64,000 nt of DNA. Origin: Salvelinus alpinus (taxonomy: Eukaryota > Chordata > Actinopteri > Salmoniformes > Salmonidae). Positions within the stretch are counted from its first letter, which is position 1. Each line of letters starts with the position of its first letter. The notes beneath the pieces were generated by a model. It had not been told where the DNA came from and searched no databases. It worked only from the letters and a program-made list of their open reading frames with translations. The stretch covers positions 13,195,043 to 13,259,042 of the forward strand of contig NC_092122.1 in assembly GCF_045679555.1 (NCBI RefSeq). Reading direction: 5' to 3'. This document shows positions 21,658-37,881 of the stretch, one piece after another. Both the position numbers and the translations under genes were made by a program.

Positions 21658-24222
21658 CTTATGGAGTTGATGGCCAGCTCCTTGAGAGTGCCCAGGTTAG
21701 CCCTCAAGCCACCGATGCCCACAAACACCTCATAGAAGTCATAGGAACGCTCAGTGGTCCCAAACAGGGACGGGTCATCAGAGCTGACCACCATGGGGTA
21801 GCCCTCAGACATCAGCACAGCTGCAGGGTGGTTCCTTAGGTTGGACACAAGCTTCAGCACCTGGTCATTGACACACAAGGATTCAGGGACGTCAACACTG
21901 ATTTAACTCAATGGACTAATGACAACTGACACAGAGAAATCTAGAGTTACAGTTAAGATTAACTTTACTGTCATCAAACTGAAATACCCTACAGTGCAGC
22001 TTTTTTATTTAACCAATGGGAATTTGTTAATATTATGATGAGTACTGACAGACAATATGGCATTTACCTGGTTTGAGATGGGGCATACTTCCACAGCCAC
22101 GTTGTCTTTCATGGAGAGCTCCTTTGCCAGTGGGTGGTGTGCCAACGCATACCCATTGTCACGACTTCCGCCAAAGTTGGTTCCTCTCCTTGTTCGGGCG
22201 GCGTTCGGCGGTCGACGTCACCGGCTTTATAGCCATCGCTGATCCACCTTTCATTTTTCCATTTGTCTTGTCTTGTTTTCCTACACACCTGGCTTCAATT
22301 CCCTCAGTATTAGACATGTATATAACCCTATGTCCCCCCCCCCTAACACCCATGCCCAATTCGTGTGGTGTTGAACAGTAGGGCATCCAGAATGTTTTCA
22401 TCCACTTCAGTGCCTTCATGGTCTGCAAAAGTATGAATGCGTGCACACACACACACGTTATACTATAAGTGCATCACAATAATGTGTATATACCGTAGAT
22501 TTGTTTTTAAAACACAATTGTTTTAAATCAATCATCCTATGCTTGCCAGTCTCTCCTGCATGAAAGAAGTATGGCAGCGTGACTCCAAGCTCTGCAGGTA
22601 GAGAGCTTGCCAACCTAAAACCACAAAAGAACAGTTCACTTTAAAACGTATGTCGAATAGATGCAATGTAATAAATAATTTTGTAAACATTGTATTAAAT
22701 CATCATCATTCTGTATTTATTTTCAGTAATGAGTGGGCATAATGATTGGTTCTACCCCTCAAAAGAATTCTCACCAGGTCGAATCCTGCAACGAACTCTG
22801 GGAAATCCTTCTGCATCTGAATGGCCTCTTTTACAGCTGCTTTAACATCAGACACACTTAGAACCCTAAGGTGCACACAAGGGCAGTGCCAATCATTCTA
22901 TTGTTTCCATTGCAACATGCTAGCTCAGTCAAGCACAGATAGAGTGTCCGAAATGATTATAAATAGTATTTGTCTGTACTGTACCTAGGGACAGAAATTA
23001 TGAGTTGAGCTCCCAGAAAGCCAGGGTGTTCAGCCACAAACTGGTGAGTGCCTTCCTGATAAGTCCTCAAGGACCAGGCTTTATCATGGATGCTCAAAAC
23101 ACATCACCAAAAACCCTTGGGGGAAGAAAAAAATATAGCTATCTAAAATAGCCTAGGTAACATGTAATTCCAGCCCACTACATTTCCCAATATACTTTCG
23201 ATTAAGGCCCACAGTACTAACCCTTGATAGCTCAGTTCTTAGTTCCAGGTACATGATGTTGTCATGAAACAGCTGTTCTAAGCCCTTGTAGAGAAAGTCT
23301 TTAAACACAGGAGCGTAGCTGACCAGCCCAGCTATGGCCACGAATGCCATCTCAAACCTCTCCCACACTGCATCTTGGCTCGGGTTGGTATTGTTTGGAT
23401 CATCAGTGGACAGTGTGAGGTTTTGCATCAAGCTGGAAAAACTTCCAAAAAGACAAACTACCCTTCCATGAATAAGAAAGTTGTTTTTGCTACTACATGT
23501 GTTCATTCACAGACGCCTATTTGTATTGCTTGGCTTTGATGATATAGTGGACTACCTGTAGTCAAAGTCTGTAGGATACGCCATGTTGGCTCTCAAGGTC
23601 TTCAACAGTTGCCAGTAGAGGCAGTCCCAGGTAGAGAAGACAAACCGTACAGACCTGCCCCATGTGAAGCAGATGTAACAATGGGGCCTGTATGTGATGT
23701 TCTTCACCAGCCAATCAACACTCACCAGGGATAAGCTGTGGATGTGGAGGGCTGCCCCTGTGACCCAGCATAGAGAATGTACTAACCGTAGTTAAATCGA
23801 TGGTAAACATTTGTAGGGAGGTGGGACTGTATTACTGTGTTACCTTTGGGCATTATTTGCAGCAGGCTAAAGATGGGACTCCTATGGATGTGGCGCCGTG
23901 CCTTGAAGAAGTGAATGGCAGGAGGGAACTGGGCTACAGCCATCTCTTGTTCTTTTAGCTTGTGAAAATGTGTGTCGAGCTGCTGCTCTGCCCCTGTCAA
24001 CTGTACACGGCCTCCTGTCTGCCTGGGGTCCTCTTGGTGCAACATCGTCTCCCTCTGACTGGGGTCAGGGGTCCCGCCGCATACTGTCACACAGCACATC
24101 ACAGCTGCCAACTGGAGGGTGATGGTATAGCTCCCTCTAGAGGGCAAAACCACCTTGTCCTGCAGTGTCATTGGAGGTTGGAAGAAGCGGCTGTGGAAAT
24201 CCTTCTTGAGGAGGCCACTCAT
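21658..24222 (-). pseudogene. ada2: Adenosine deaminase 2 (cecr1)-like gene, probably dead
   Basis: ADA2 is a secreted deaminase of adenosine and 2'-deoxyadenosine. Exons on the minus strand: 24222-23844 (signal-like ITLQLAAVMCCVTVCG, then FPPAIHFFKARRHI, LLQIMPKG), 23758-23556 (YRPHCYICF), 23432-23222 (GLVSYAPVFKDF), 23092-22985, 22865-22775 (FPEFVAGFDL), 22610-22540 (LPYFFHAGET), 22422-22068 ([17 protein letters not shown], then EVCPISNQ) and 21860-21658 ([23 protein letters not shown]). Signs of death: a solo LTR splits the 22422-22068 exon; the metal/substrate motif HLHD reads HIHS; the exon ending in HAGET lacks about 14 family residues, does not join in frame and has a GC donor; the 23092 exon does not join in frame; the last family exon is not seen. 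The start codon is uncertain (24222 or 24171). Confidence 0.82.
22157..22348 (+). mobile_element. Short solo LTR inside an ada2 exon
   Basis: TGTCACGACTTCC...CTAACA with TG...CA ends, flanked by the exact direct repeat CCCAT at 22152-22156 and 22349-22353. The sequence (TGTTCGGGCGGCG, GGTCGACGTCACCGGC) is a familiar salmonid LTR, from memory about twice as long when complete. Only this LTR is present; no internal part. Orientation is given as read and is tentative. Confidence 0.85.
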
Positions 24223-24547
24223 TCAACTAAATACGAGATTTAATTCAACAATGAATAAAGACTTTTTCAGAGATTGTAATTTAGAACACAAGGTAAACCT
24301 ATACGCTGATGCTACAAGAGAAAATAGCACCAACAGATAGGGCTGCCGTGCTTCATGCTCTTAGGAAACTTTGCATTATCAAGTTTTTTAAACGTATTAT
24401 TTCTTACATTATTAGCCCAGGAATTTTTGTGTTATTACATAAAGCCGGGAAGAACTTTTGGAAATCAGAGCGGCGGTAACTCACCAGCATCACGACAGTC
24501 ACTTAATTAAAAAAAAAACATATTCTGCATTTCTTATCTCATATATA

Positions 24548-26055
<1,508 letters not shown>

Positions 26056-26059
26056 TATA

Positions 26060-26270
26060 CACTGTATTCTATCCTATTCCACTATCTTAATCTATGCTGC
26101 TCCAACATTGCTCGTCAAAATATTTATATATTCTTAATTCCATTCCTTTAATTTAGATTGTGTGTATTGTTAGATGTTACTGCACTGTTGGAGCTAGAAA
26201 CATAAGCATTTCGCTACACTCGCAATAACATCTGCTAAACACGTGCGTGACAAAGAAAATTTGCTTTCTA
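26060..26270 (+). mobile_element. LINE-type 3' tail
   Basis: The stretch with TTACTGCACTGTTGGAGCTA, CATTTCGCTACACTCGCAAT and ACATCTGCTAAACACGTG is a frequent salmonid LINE 3' end. Only the non-coding tail is present. Confidence 0.6.
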
Positions 26271-27046
26271 AGAACAATGAAACACAGCCCTGAACAGTAA
26301 TGTTCAGATAATCATACAATTTGAATCAAAACAATTGAATGCAACCAACATTTACATGAATAAAATAAAGCATACTTACAAATGAAAAGCAACAAAGCAA
26401 AGTATTGTACACTTCCCTTATTCACTTTTTCCTTCTCAAGTGTGTAAACCTCTCTCAATAAACTACCCCAGTACTATGCTATTTAGTCTGAGTTGACGGG
26501 CTCACAATACCATTGTGGTATACCCACTTCTTTAATGGTTGTTGCTAGTCAGCAGAATGCGGACCACAAATGTAGCATGTCATGAGATTCTCTGGAGGGG
26601 CTATGGATGATTAAATTTAATAAATAACAAGAGACTATAGTGCAACTCCTTTGTCACCAAAAAATGTGTGGTATTACAGCACGATAGAGAAATCTGTGTA
26701 AGTCAAAAAAGAGCCGGCAACTCATACTATCGATTTAATCTTTATAACATTTTCACAATAACCTCTTTTAAATTTTGACCCTTCCTTGTTTCATGATACA
26801 ACAGCAAAGACATATCAATAACTTAATTGGATTCAACAAGGACATAGTTGGTCTTCGATGTTTTTCCAGCATCACTTCATTTAAATTGTGATGCATGGGA
26901 GCAAATAGCTATGGGTGAGTCAATGCTCTATGCAATGTTTTAATATATTTTTTTCATGAGAGGAAGATGTTATTAGCTGAAATAAGGAACCGATACAAGA
27001 TGCATTGGCTACAATAGAGCCCCACAGTGGAGCTGTCATAATACCC
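26271..27046. other. AT-rich spacer, no gene seen
   Basis: No exon, splice pair or RNA gene recognised between the LINE tail and the fold-back MITE. Confidence 0.4.
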
Positions 27047-27522
27047 ATAAAACCTAGCGGTCAAACAATGAAATGGTTCCAATAATTTCCCCACCATGTT
27101 TTCCCCTTAAGTGTTTCTAAAATTACCCACAATAAGGGCTGTATTTCATGTAGGCTTACCATGGGTTGACATTTTGTTAACCATGTACATTTCTGGGACA
27201 AGGTGATTTATCAATATATTCAGCTCTATTTACTCTCAAATCCGAGATTCTTACCTTTGCCTCGATTCGGCAGTCTCGTCCCGATCATCATGGCATTTGT
27301 AGTTCTTTATTATAGCCACATTAGAATTTACTTTTTTTTAGGTTAATACATTGATAAAAGTCACCTTGTCCTAGAGAGATTTACACAGTACTCAAAACGT
27401 CACGCCAAGGTAAGCCTACATGAAACACAGCCCTTATTTTGAGTGTTTCTAAAATCCCCTATTGGAAAAATGTATGGTGAAAAAACGATTGGAACCATTT
27501 CCTTGTTTGACCACTAGTTTTT
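27047..27522. mobile_element. Fold-back MITE with long inverted arms
   Basis: Left arm words AGCGGTCAAACAATGAAATG, AAGGGCTGTATTTCATGTAG and GACAAGGTGATTTATCAAT recur as mirror images on the right: CATTTCCTTGTTTGACCACT, CTACATGAAACACAGCCCTT and ATTGATAAAAGTCACCTTGTC. Each arm is roughly 170 bp around a short centre that includes CGAGATTCTTACCTTTGCCT. No coding capacity. Confidence 0.85.
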
Positions 27523-27889
27523 ATAGGAATTATGACTCATACTGTGGTACTCTATTTCTCTCATGCAGCCTGATCCAATCAGACTGAAATGATTACTGTC
27601 CAGCCAATCATAATAAAGATGACTGCGGTGTGTAAACCAAGATCCCAGGGGGAGCAGCAGATCCATTACCACTGTGCAAAAGTTGCTCCTCCTACTCATA
27701 TCTGCAATGAAGTTCAACTTTTATACTGTCCCAAGATGCACAGAAATACAATAATACATGACAAAACAACAAAACGGTGTCTTTTCCATTTTTAACTGCG
27801 TTTTTGGAATTCTTCTCACAGACACAGCATTGGTCATTTTCACACAACAAAAATAAATAACTCCTCTTCAAGACGATGGATGGAGACAC

Positions 27890-30880
<2,991 letters not shown>

Positions 30881-31251
30881 GGTTGCAGCAGTCTAGTATC
30901 TTGTTTCCTTGAATAAAATATAAACAGCGTGATTTAAATACAATAAATGCAACATGGTTTTCAATATTGTAAATCCTTTAGTGCGATGTATCAATCAATT
31001 CATTAAATACCAGTGAAATACAGCCAGGAATGTATGGATTAATCGTTGTAGTCGTGACTAAAGACGTCTACGCTGGATCAGCTGATTTTCAACGTCACAT
31101 GATGTTTACTTCCGGTCTCACCCACCAGTAAGATGTGTGATGAGCACACACTACCGGTACTGTATATCATGCCTGCTACGTTAGGTTAGGGCTATATATT
31201 AACAAAAACGAGTGAGTGCAGTGGATTACATTTGTAAAATATCTAATAAAC

Positions 31252-31625
31252 AGTGGTGGAAAAAGTATCCAATTGTATTAGATATATTAGCGTCTTATAT
31301 TAGACGCCACCATTTTCTTTTACACTCCAACACTCAAATATCATTTACAAATTAAGCATTTGTGTTTGTTTAGTGAGTCCGCCAGATCAGAGGCAGTAGG
31401 GATGACCAAGGATGTTCTCTTGATAAGTGCCTGAATTGACAATTTCCCTGTCCTGCTAAGCACTCAAAACGTAATGAGTACTTTTGGGTCTTAGGGAAAA
31501 TGTAAAGAGTAAAAATTACATTATTTTCTTCAGGAATGTAGTGAAGTATAAGTAAAAGTAGTCAAAAATATAAATAGTAAAGTAAAGTACAGATACCCCA
31601 AAAAAATACTTAAGTAGTACTTTAT
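31252..31625. mobile_element. MITE, right end lost at a Tc1 insertion
   Basis: Begins AGTGGTGGAAAAAGTATCCA; interior AGTGAGTCCGCCAGATCAGA and GGCAGTAGGGATGACCA; ends with AAAATACTTAAGTAGTACTT, then a Tc1 relic begins. From memory, full copies continue to the mirror of the left end, which is not seen here. Confidence 0.75.
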
Positions 31626-32955
31626 AGTAAGTATTCAACCCCTTTGTTATGGTAAGCCTAAATAAGTTCAGGAGTAAACATTTGCTTAACAAGTTGCATG
31701 GACTCACTCTGTGTGCAATAACAGTGTTTAACATTGTTTTTTAATGACTACCTAATCTCTATATCACACACATACAATTATATGTAAGGTCACTCAGTCG
31801 AGCAGTGAATTTCAAACACAGATTCCACAAAGACCAGGGAGGTTTTCCAATGCCTCGCACAAAAGGGAACCTATTGGTAGATGGGTAAATATAAAAAAGC
31901 AGACGTTGAATATCTCTTTGAGCAAGGTATTAATGAAACTTTGGATGGTGTATCATTACACCCAGTCTACAAAGACAGAGGCATCCTTCCTAACTCAGTT
32001 GCCGGCTAGGAAGGAAACCGCTCAGGGATTTCACCACGAGGCAAATGGTGACTTTAAAACTGTTTCAGAGTTTACTGGCTGTGATAGGAGAAAACTGAGG
32101 ATGGATCGACATTGTAGTTACTCCACAATACTAATACAAATATTATAAAAACATGCATCCTGTTTGCAATAAGGCACTAAAGTAAAACTGCAAAGAATGT
32201 GGCAAAGAAATTAACATTATGTCCTGAATACAAAGTGTTATGTTTGGGGCAAATCCAACACAACACATTTCTGAGGACTATACATACATACGTATGCCTG
32301 TCATCGGCAAGGACTAGGGAGCTTTTTAGGATAAAAAAATAAACAAAATAGAGTTAAGCACAGGTTAAAAAAACACAAGGCCAAATATACACTGGAGTTG
32401 CTTACCAAGATGACATGTAATGTTCCTGAAGGGCCTAGTTACAGTTCTGACTTAAATCAGCTTGAAAAATCTATGGCAAGACTTGAAAATGGCTGTCTAG
32501 CAATGATCAACAACCAACTTGACAGAGCATAAAGAATGTTAAAAATAATATTTCGCAAATATTGACAATCCAGGTGTGCAAAGCTCTTAGAGACTTACCC
32601 AGAAAGACTCAAAGCTGTAATCATTGCCAAAGGCAGACACTTCCAGATGGCAGACAGTCATTCACTGTGCTGTAGAAGGAAAGAATCCAGACTGAGTCAG
32701 ACCCAGAATGGAAACTCTGTGCTATTTTTAACATGTATTGACTCAGGGTTATGAATACTTATGTAAATTAGATATTTCTGTATTTCATTTTCAATACATT
32801 TGCAAACATTTCTAAAAACATGTTTTCACTTTGTCTTTATGGGGTATTGTGCGTAGATGAGAGAAAACCATATATTTAATCCATTTTGAATTCAGGCTAT
32901 AACACAACATAATGTGGAATGAGTCAAGGGGTATGAATACTTTCTGAATGCTTGT
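31626..32955 (+). mobile_element. Degraded Tc1 transposon
   Basis: Left AAGTATTCAACCCCTTTG and right CAAGGGGTATGAATACTTTC are mirrored Tc1 ends. Interior remnants of a transposase are recognisable (a stretch equivalent to NQLEN.WQDLKMAV near 32460-32505) but have many stops. About 97 bp near 32634-32730 are foreign to the element (see findings). Old copy. Confidence 0.75.
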
Positions 32956-33082
32956 ATTAAATTAAATAAAGCTGTCAAGCATGGACTTCTCACTGAAAAT
33001 GTTTCTCAAATGTTAATAGTTTAAATGATTTGATACATGGTTGTAGCTAATACCATAAAAATTGTGGATAAAGTCAACATCA

Positions 33083-33250
33083 GTGGAGGCTGGTGAGAGG
33101 AGCTATAGGAGGATGGGCTAATTGTAATGGCTGGAATGGAATGAAAGGAACAGTATCAAACATATGGAAACCACATGTTTGACTCTGTCCCATTTATTCC
33201 ATTACATCCATTACAATGAACCCAGCCTCCTGTAGCCCCTCCCACCAACA
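33083..33250. mobile_element. Short MITE (about 165 bp)
   Basis: Begins CAGTGGAGGCTGGTGAGAGG and ends with the mirrored CCAGCCTCCTGTAGCCCCTC; the centre has ATGGAAACCACATGTTTGA. Imperfect palindrome overall; a very common salmonid MITE. Confidence 0.85.
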
Positions 33251-33821
33251 TTTATTTAAAGGATTTTCGTAATAATCCTCAGGAATAAATTAGCACGCTG
33301 CAGACTGACTATGTAGTCAATGGTGCAGACCATGGCGCTGCAGACCATGTACGGGCCTTGCCAGTAGATGATGCTAGAGGGTTAGAGTAATTCCATAAAA
33401 ATAGCACAGTTTCCATTCTTGTTCTGACTCAGTCTGCATTCTTTCCTTCTACAGAACAGTGAATGACTGTCTTCCATCTGGAAGTGTGTCAGACAACTTT
33501 GGCCAACTGCCTGTGACAGCACTACCCTCTCTGCCTCCTCTGTACTGTTAATTATTATGTCACTCAGAGGTTTTACACTGACTTACAACTAGTTAGGTCT
33601 ACCCAGTGCAAGACAATAGGCATAATAGAAGGCAGAGCTATTTTACCAAGCTGGCACAATGATGAAGTATTCAATCCCTTTGCATGCTGCAATTCTATAG
33701 CAGCCTCTTACAAATGGAATATATTTATTTTTCCCTCCATAAAACATGCATGGCCACATTGTAGCCAACTGTTACGTCATAGTCTGGATACTGGACAGGG
33801 GATGGAGAAAGAGAGAGAGTG

Positions 33822-33828
33822 GAAGAGT

Positions 33829-33873
<45 letters not shown>
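33822..33873. repeat. (GA)n microsatellite
   Basis: An almost pure GA run of about 50 bp, with GA-rich flanks on both sides. Confidence 0.95.
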
Positions 33874-33879
<6 letters not shown>

Positions 33880-34134
33880 GGCTGCTGTGTCCTGTGGAGC
33901 AGCTGGTAGTCCATTGCTAACTACAGCGTGTATGTCACCCTCTTGTCGCTGTGTCCTCAGCCCTGACTTTCTGTCCGAGTGCACATCTCTTACTCTATTT
34001 CAACATCTGTCTCTCACCTACAACTTTCAACACTTTACAGAGAGGAGCCAGGTAAGAAAGACACTTATTTTATTCTGCTCTTAATTAATGGAATGCAAGG
34101 CCGCATCACAGGATATCTTGTTGTTGTTTTAGGG

Positions 34135-34318
34135 CAGGGCTCTCCTACCCTGTTCTTGGAAAGCTACCATCCGGTAGGTTTTTATTCCCACCCTAATCGA
34201 GCGCACCTGACTCTAATAATTAGCTGGTTGATACGATGAATCAAGTTAGTTACAACTTGGGTTGGAGCGAAAAATCTACAGGAGGGTATCTCTCTAGGAA
34301 CAGGGTTGGAGAGCCCTG
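34135..34318. mobile_element. hAT-type MITE with 8-bp target duplication
   Basis: Ends CAGGGCTCTCCTACCCTG and mirror CAGGGTTGGAGAGCCCTG. Flanked by the exact 8-bp repeat TTTTAGGG at 34127-34134 and 34319-34326, which is the hAT signature. 184 bp, non-coding. Confidence 0.92.
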
Positions 34319-34950
34319 TTTTAGGGGAATTGAGGTGTGTGAGTGTATAGTACTGTAGTAGTATTAGTAGGACATAATAGTACACACAAGTAGTAGTAAT
34401 ATATGTAGTTGAGGGGAGAGGGCCTTGTAAAAGCTTGCTTTGTTAAACCAATATAGAAGGCATCTATATCAGCCATCATGGAGCTCTTTGATGTTATGAA
34501 GGGCACAACTCCAAGAGCTTTTAACCGTGTGTATCACCTGTCAACATAAACAGGTCTGTTTCTCTGGGTGTTGTTTGGTGGGTGTCATTAGTAACTAATT
34601 AAATCAACAGGGACAGGGTTATGTCCGAAGTCTTGTGTCCAGCTAACTTGTCATTGACATCAGAAAATACTAGCTTATGTGCGGCCTTTCCTCGAGTGTG
34701 TGTGTCTGTGTCCGTACGTTCCTGTGTATATGTTTGTGTGTGCACATGCGTGTATGTGTCTGTTGTCATGTGTCTGTTTCTAGAAATCCAATCGGATAAG
34801 ATCATCAGATGGTTCACGAGGGGCTGAGAATGTGTCGTTTCCTCTGTCTGACATTCAGGCTGACCTTTTATCTCTGGGGCTCTGATATCATGACCATGAG
34901 TCTCTGACATCAGTACCATGGGTATCTGATACTATGGGGAAGAGAAAAAA

Positions 34951-35134
34951 CCTGGGTTCAAATACTATTTGAAATCATTGCAAATACTTTATCTGGGTTT
35001 GATTGAACTTTCCTGGTGCAATGGAACCAATAGAATAGTCGCAAACGTGCAAACCCCGTCCATCTGGCACTCCAGACAGACTTGACCAAACACTAAATGT
35101 ATCTGAAAGATGTCAAATAGTAATTGAACCCAGG
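34951..35134. mobile_element. MITE with inverted ends
   Basis: CCTGGGTTCAAATACTATTT at 34951 is mirrored by AAATAGTAATTGAACCCAGG at 35115-35134. About 184 bp, non-coding. Confidence 0.75.
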
Positions 35135-35142
35135 TCTGGAAA

Positions 35143-35942
35143 GGAGTGGGACTCCACATTATAGGGATTCGTTTTAATTAAACTCTGTGGGGGTTAAAAG
35201 CCATTGTCAGGGGGTGGATCATTGGGAAACCTATAATTCAAAGAGTGAATGAGTCTTATTGGACAGATTAAGCAATTAATATGCTTTAGAACAGGTACTG
35301 TACAGTAACCTTCCACATAAACACGTTTGTGGATATCTGTCTATAAGCCTGCTCTGTGCCTTGCAGGGAGAGTGTGATCACCATGTCACTGGTTCCCCTT
35401 GTGCCAAAATGCCAAGTAACATACACCTGGCAGGCCTCGATGTTAGAGAGAGGGCAACTTTCTCGGCATGCTTACAGCTTACACTCAGCTTTAGCCAACA
35501 GATATTTAATCCACGGTCTCTGCTGATGTGCCTCTCAGAGACAGTCCATCTCAGGACAAACACACAATGCATTCTGTAACTGTGCAGAGGAACACAAGTT
35601 GTACGGCACAAGTGCATGAGCTGTTTGATCATTCAATGTTGATCAAATCAGGAAATATCATGGATAAAGGTGACCGATATAAATGTCCTCTGCCACTGTG
35701 GTTCTATGCTTTTTCATTATGTAATAAACAGCTCTGACTTGATCTCAGTGTTTTGACTCTGTGCCTGGGATGAGATTACATGCATGCATAATGATTAATC
35801 AGGGTCACTCAATGAAGGACAGATGTATTCCATCTCAATATACAAGGAATGAACAATTACATACAGGTGGCATTTAAATGGAAAGGATGGACTGAAAGAC
35901 AAGGGGACAATAAGAGGGTGAAGAGTGGGTGTTGGGTGAATA
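35143..35942. other. Spacer, no certain gene
   Basis: A possible acceptor (GTGCCTTGCAG at 35357-35367) is followed by an ATG in CACCATGTCACTGG, but the reading (MSLVPLVPKCQ) matches nothing I know. No bcl2l13 5' exon recognised here. Confidence 0.3.
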
Positions 35943-37879
35943 CAGTGCCTTCGAAAAGTATTCAGACCCCTTGACTTTTTCCACATTTTGTTACGTTACA
36001 GACTTTTTCTAAAATGGATTTTAAAAACATTCTACACACAATACCCCATAATGACAAATACCTTATTTACATAAGTATTCAGACCCTTCGATATGAGACT
36101 TGAATTTTCAGTTTAGGTGCATCCTATTTCCATTGATCATCCTTGATATGTTTCTACAACTTGTTTGGAGTCCACCTGTGGTAAATTCAATTGATTGGAC
36201 ATGATTTGGAAATAAACACATCTGTCTATATAATGTCCCACAGTTGACAGTGCATGTCAGAGCAAAAACCAAGCCATGAGGTCGAAGGAATTGTCCGTAG
36301 AGCTCCGAGACAGGATTGTGTCGAGGCACAGATCTGGGGAAGGGTACCAAAAGAAATCTGCAGCATTGAAGGTCCCCAAAAACACAGTGGCCTCATTCTT
36401 AAATGGAAGAAGTTTGGAATCACCAAGACTCTAGAGCTAGCCGCCCGGCCAAACTGAGCAATCGGGGGAGAAGGGCCTTGGTCAGGAAGGTGACCACGAA
36501 TGTCACGGCCGTCAAAAGGTGGAGACCAAGGTGCAGCATGGTATGCGTACATTCTTCTTAATTATAAGAATGAACACTGAACAAAACTAACAAAATAACA
36601 AAACAAACCGTGAAGCTATACAAAATGAGTGCTGAACAGGCAACTACACATAGACAAGAACCCACGAACACAAAAGGGGAAATGGCTACCTAAATATGAT
36701 CCCCAATCAGAGACAACGATAAACAGCTGCCTCTGATTGGGAACCATATCAGGCCACCATAGACATATAAAATCACCTAGACCTACAACAACCCTTGACA
36801 TACAAAAACCCTAGACAATACAAAACTAACGTACCCACCCTAGTCACACCCTGACCTAACCAAAATATAAAGAAAACAGATATAGGTCAGGGCGTGACAA
36901 AGAATCCGATGGTCACTCTGAGAGAGCTCTAGAGTTCCTCTGTGGAGATGGGAGAATCTTCCAGAAGGATAACCATCTCTGCAGCACTCCACCAATCAGG
37001 CCTTTATGGTAGAGTGGCCAGACAGAAGTCACTCCTCAGTAAAAGGCACATGACAGCCCACTTGGAGTTTGCCAAAAGGCACCTAAACACTCTCAGACCA
37101 CGAGAAACAAGATTCTCTGGTCTGATGAAACCAAGATTGAACTCTTTGGCCTGAATGCCAAGCGTCACGTCTGGAGGAAACCTGGTACCGTCCCTACAGT
37201 GAAGCATGGTGGTGGCAGAATCATGCTGTGGTGATGTCTTTCAGCAGCAGGGACTGGGAGACTAGTCAGGATCGAGAAAGTTGAACGGAGCAAAGTACCG
37301 CGAGATCCTTTATGAAAACCTGCTCCAGAGTGCTCAGGACCTCAGACTGGGGCGAAGGTTCACCTTCAAACAGGACAATGACCATAAGCACACAGCCAAG
37401 ACAACGCAGGAGTGGCTTTGGGACAAGTCTCTGAATGTCCTTAAGTGGCCAAGCCAGAGCCTGGACTTGAACCTGATCGAATATCTCTGGAGAGACCTGA
37501 AAATAGCTGTGCAGTGACGCTCCCCATCCAACCTGACAGAGCTTGAGAGGATCTGCAGAGAAGAATGGGAGAAACTCCCCAAATACAGGTGTGTCAAGCT
37601 TGTAGCGTCATACCCAAGAAGACTTGAGGCTGTAATTTCTGCCAAAGGTGCTTCAACAAAGTACTGAGTAAAGGGTCTGAATACTTATGTAAATGTGATA
37701 TTTCAGTTTTATTTTTTTATAAATTAGCAAACATTTCTAAAAATCTGTTTTTGCTTATTATGGAGTATTGTGTGTAGATTGGTGAGGGGAAAAAACAATT
37801 GAATCCATTTTAGAATAAGATTGTAACATTGCAAAATGTGGAAAAAGTCAAGGGGTCTGAATACTTTCTGAATGCACTG
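35943..37879 (+). mobile_element. Tc1 transposon interrupted by a solo LTR
   Basis: Ends CAGTGCCTTCGAAAAGTATT and mirror AATACTTTCTGAATGCACTG next to TA. Transposase pieces: HQSGLYGRVARQKSLLSKRH (36942 onward), [20 protein letters not shown] and [19 protein letters not shown] (37281-37517). The second catalytic region and surrounding frames carry stops and shifts. A 399-bp solo LTR sits at 36501-36899. Without it the element would be about 1.53 kb. Dead. Confidence 0.9.
36501..36899 (-). mobile_element. Solo LTR nested in a Tc1
   Basis: TGTCACGG...GGCGTGACA with TG...CA ends and a five-base duplication around it (ACGAA before, AAGAA after, one base changed). Same family as 6086, 11762 and 60581: it shares the mirrored ATCAGAGACAACG and GATTGGGAACCATATCAGG words and the CACCCTGACC end. 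It is younger than the Tc1 it interrupts. Confidence 0.85.
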
Positions 37880-37881
37880 TA

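Noticed and set aside
34621-34919. TG/CA-rich frames near 34.7 kb
   Set aside because: Low-complexity repeat translation, no exon structure.
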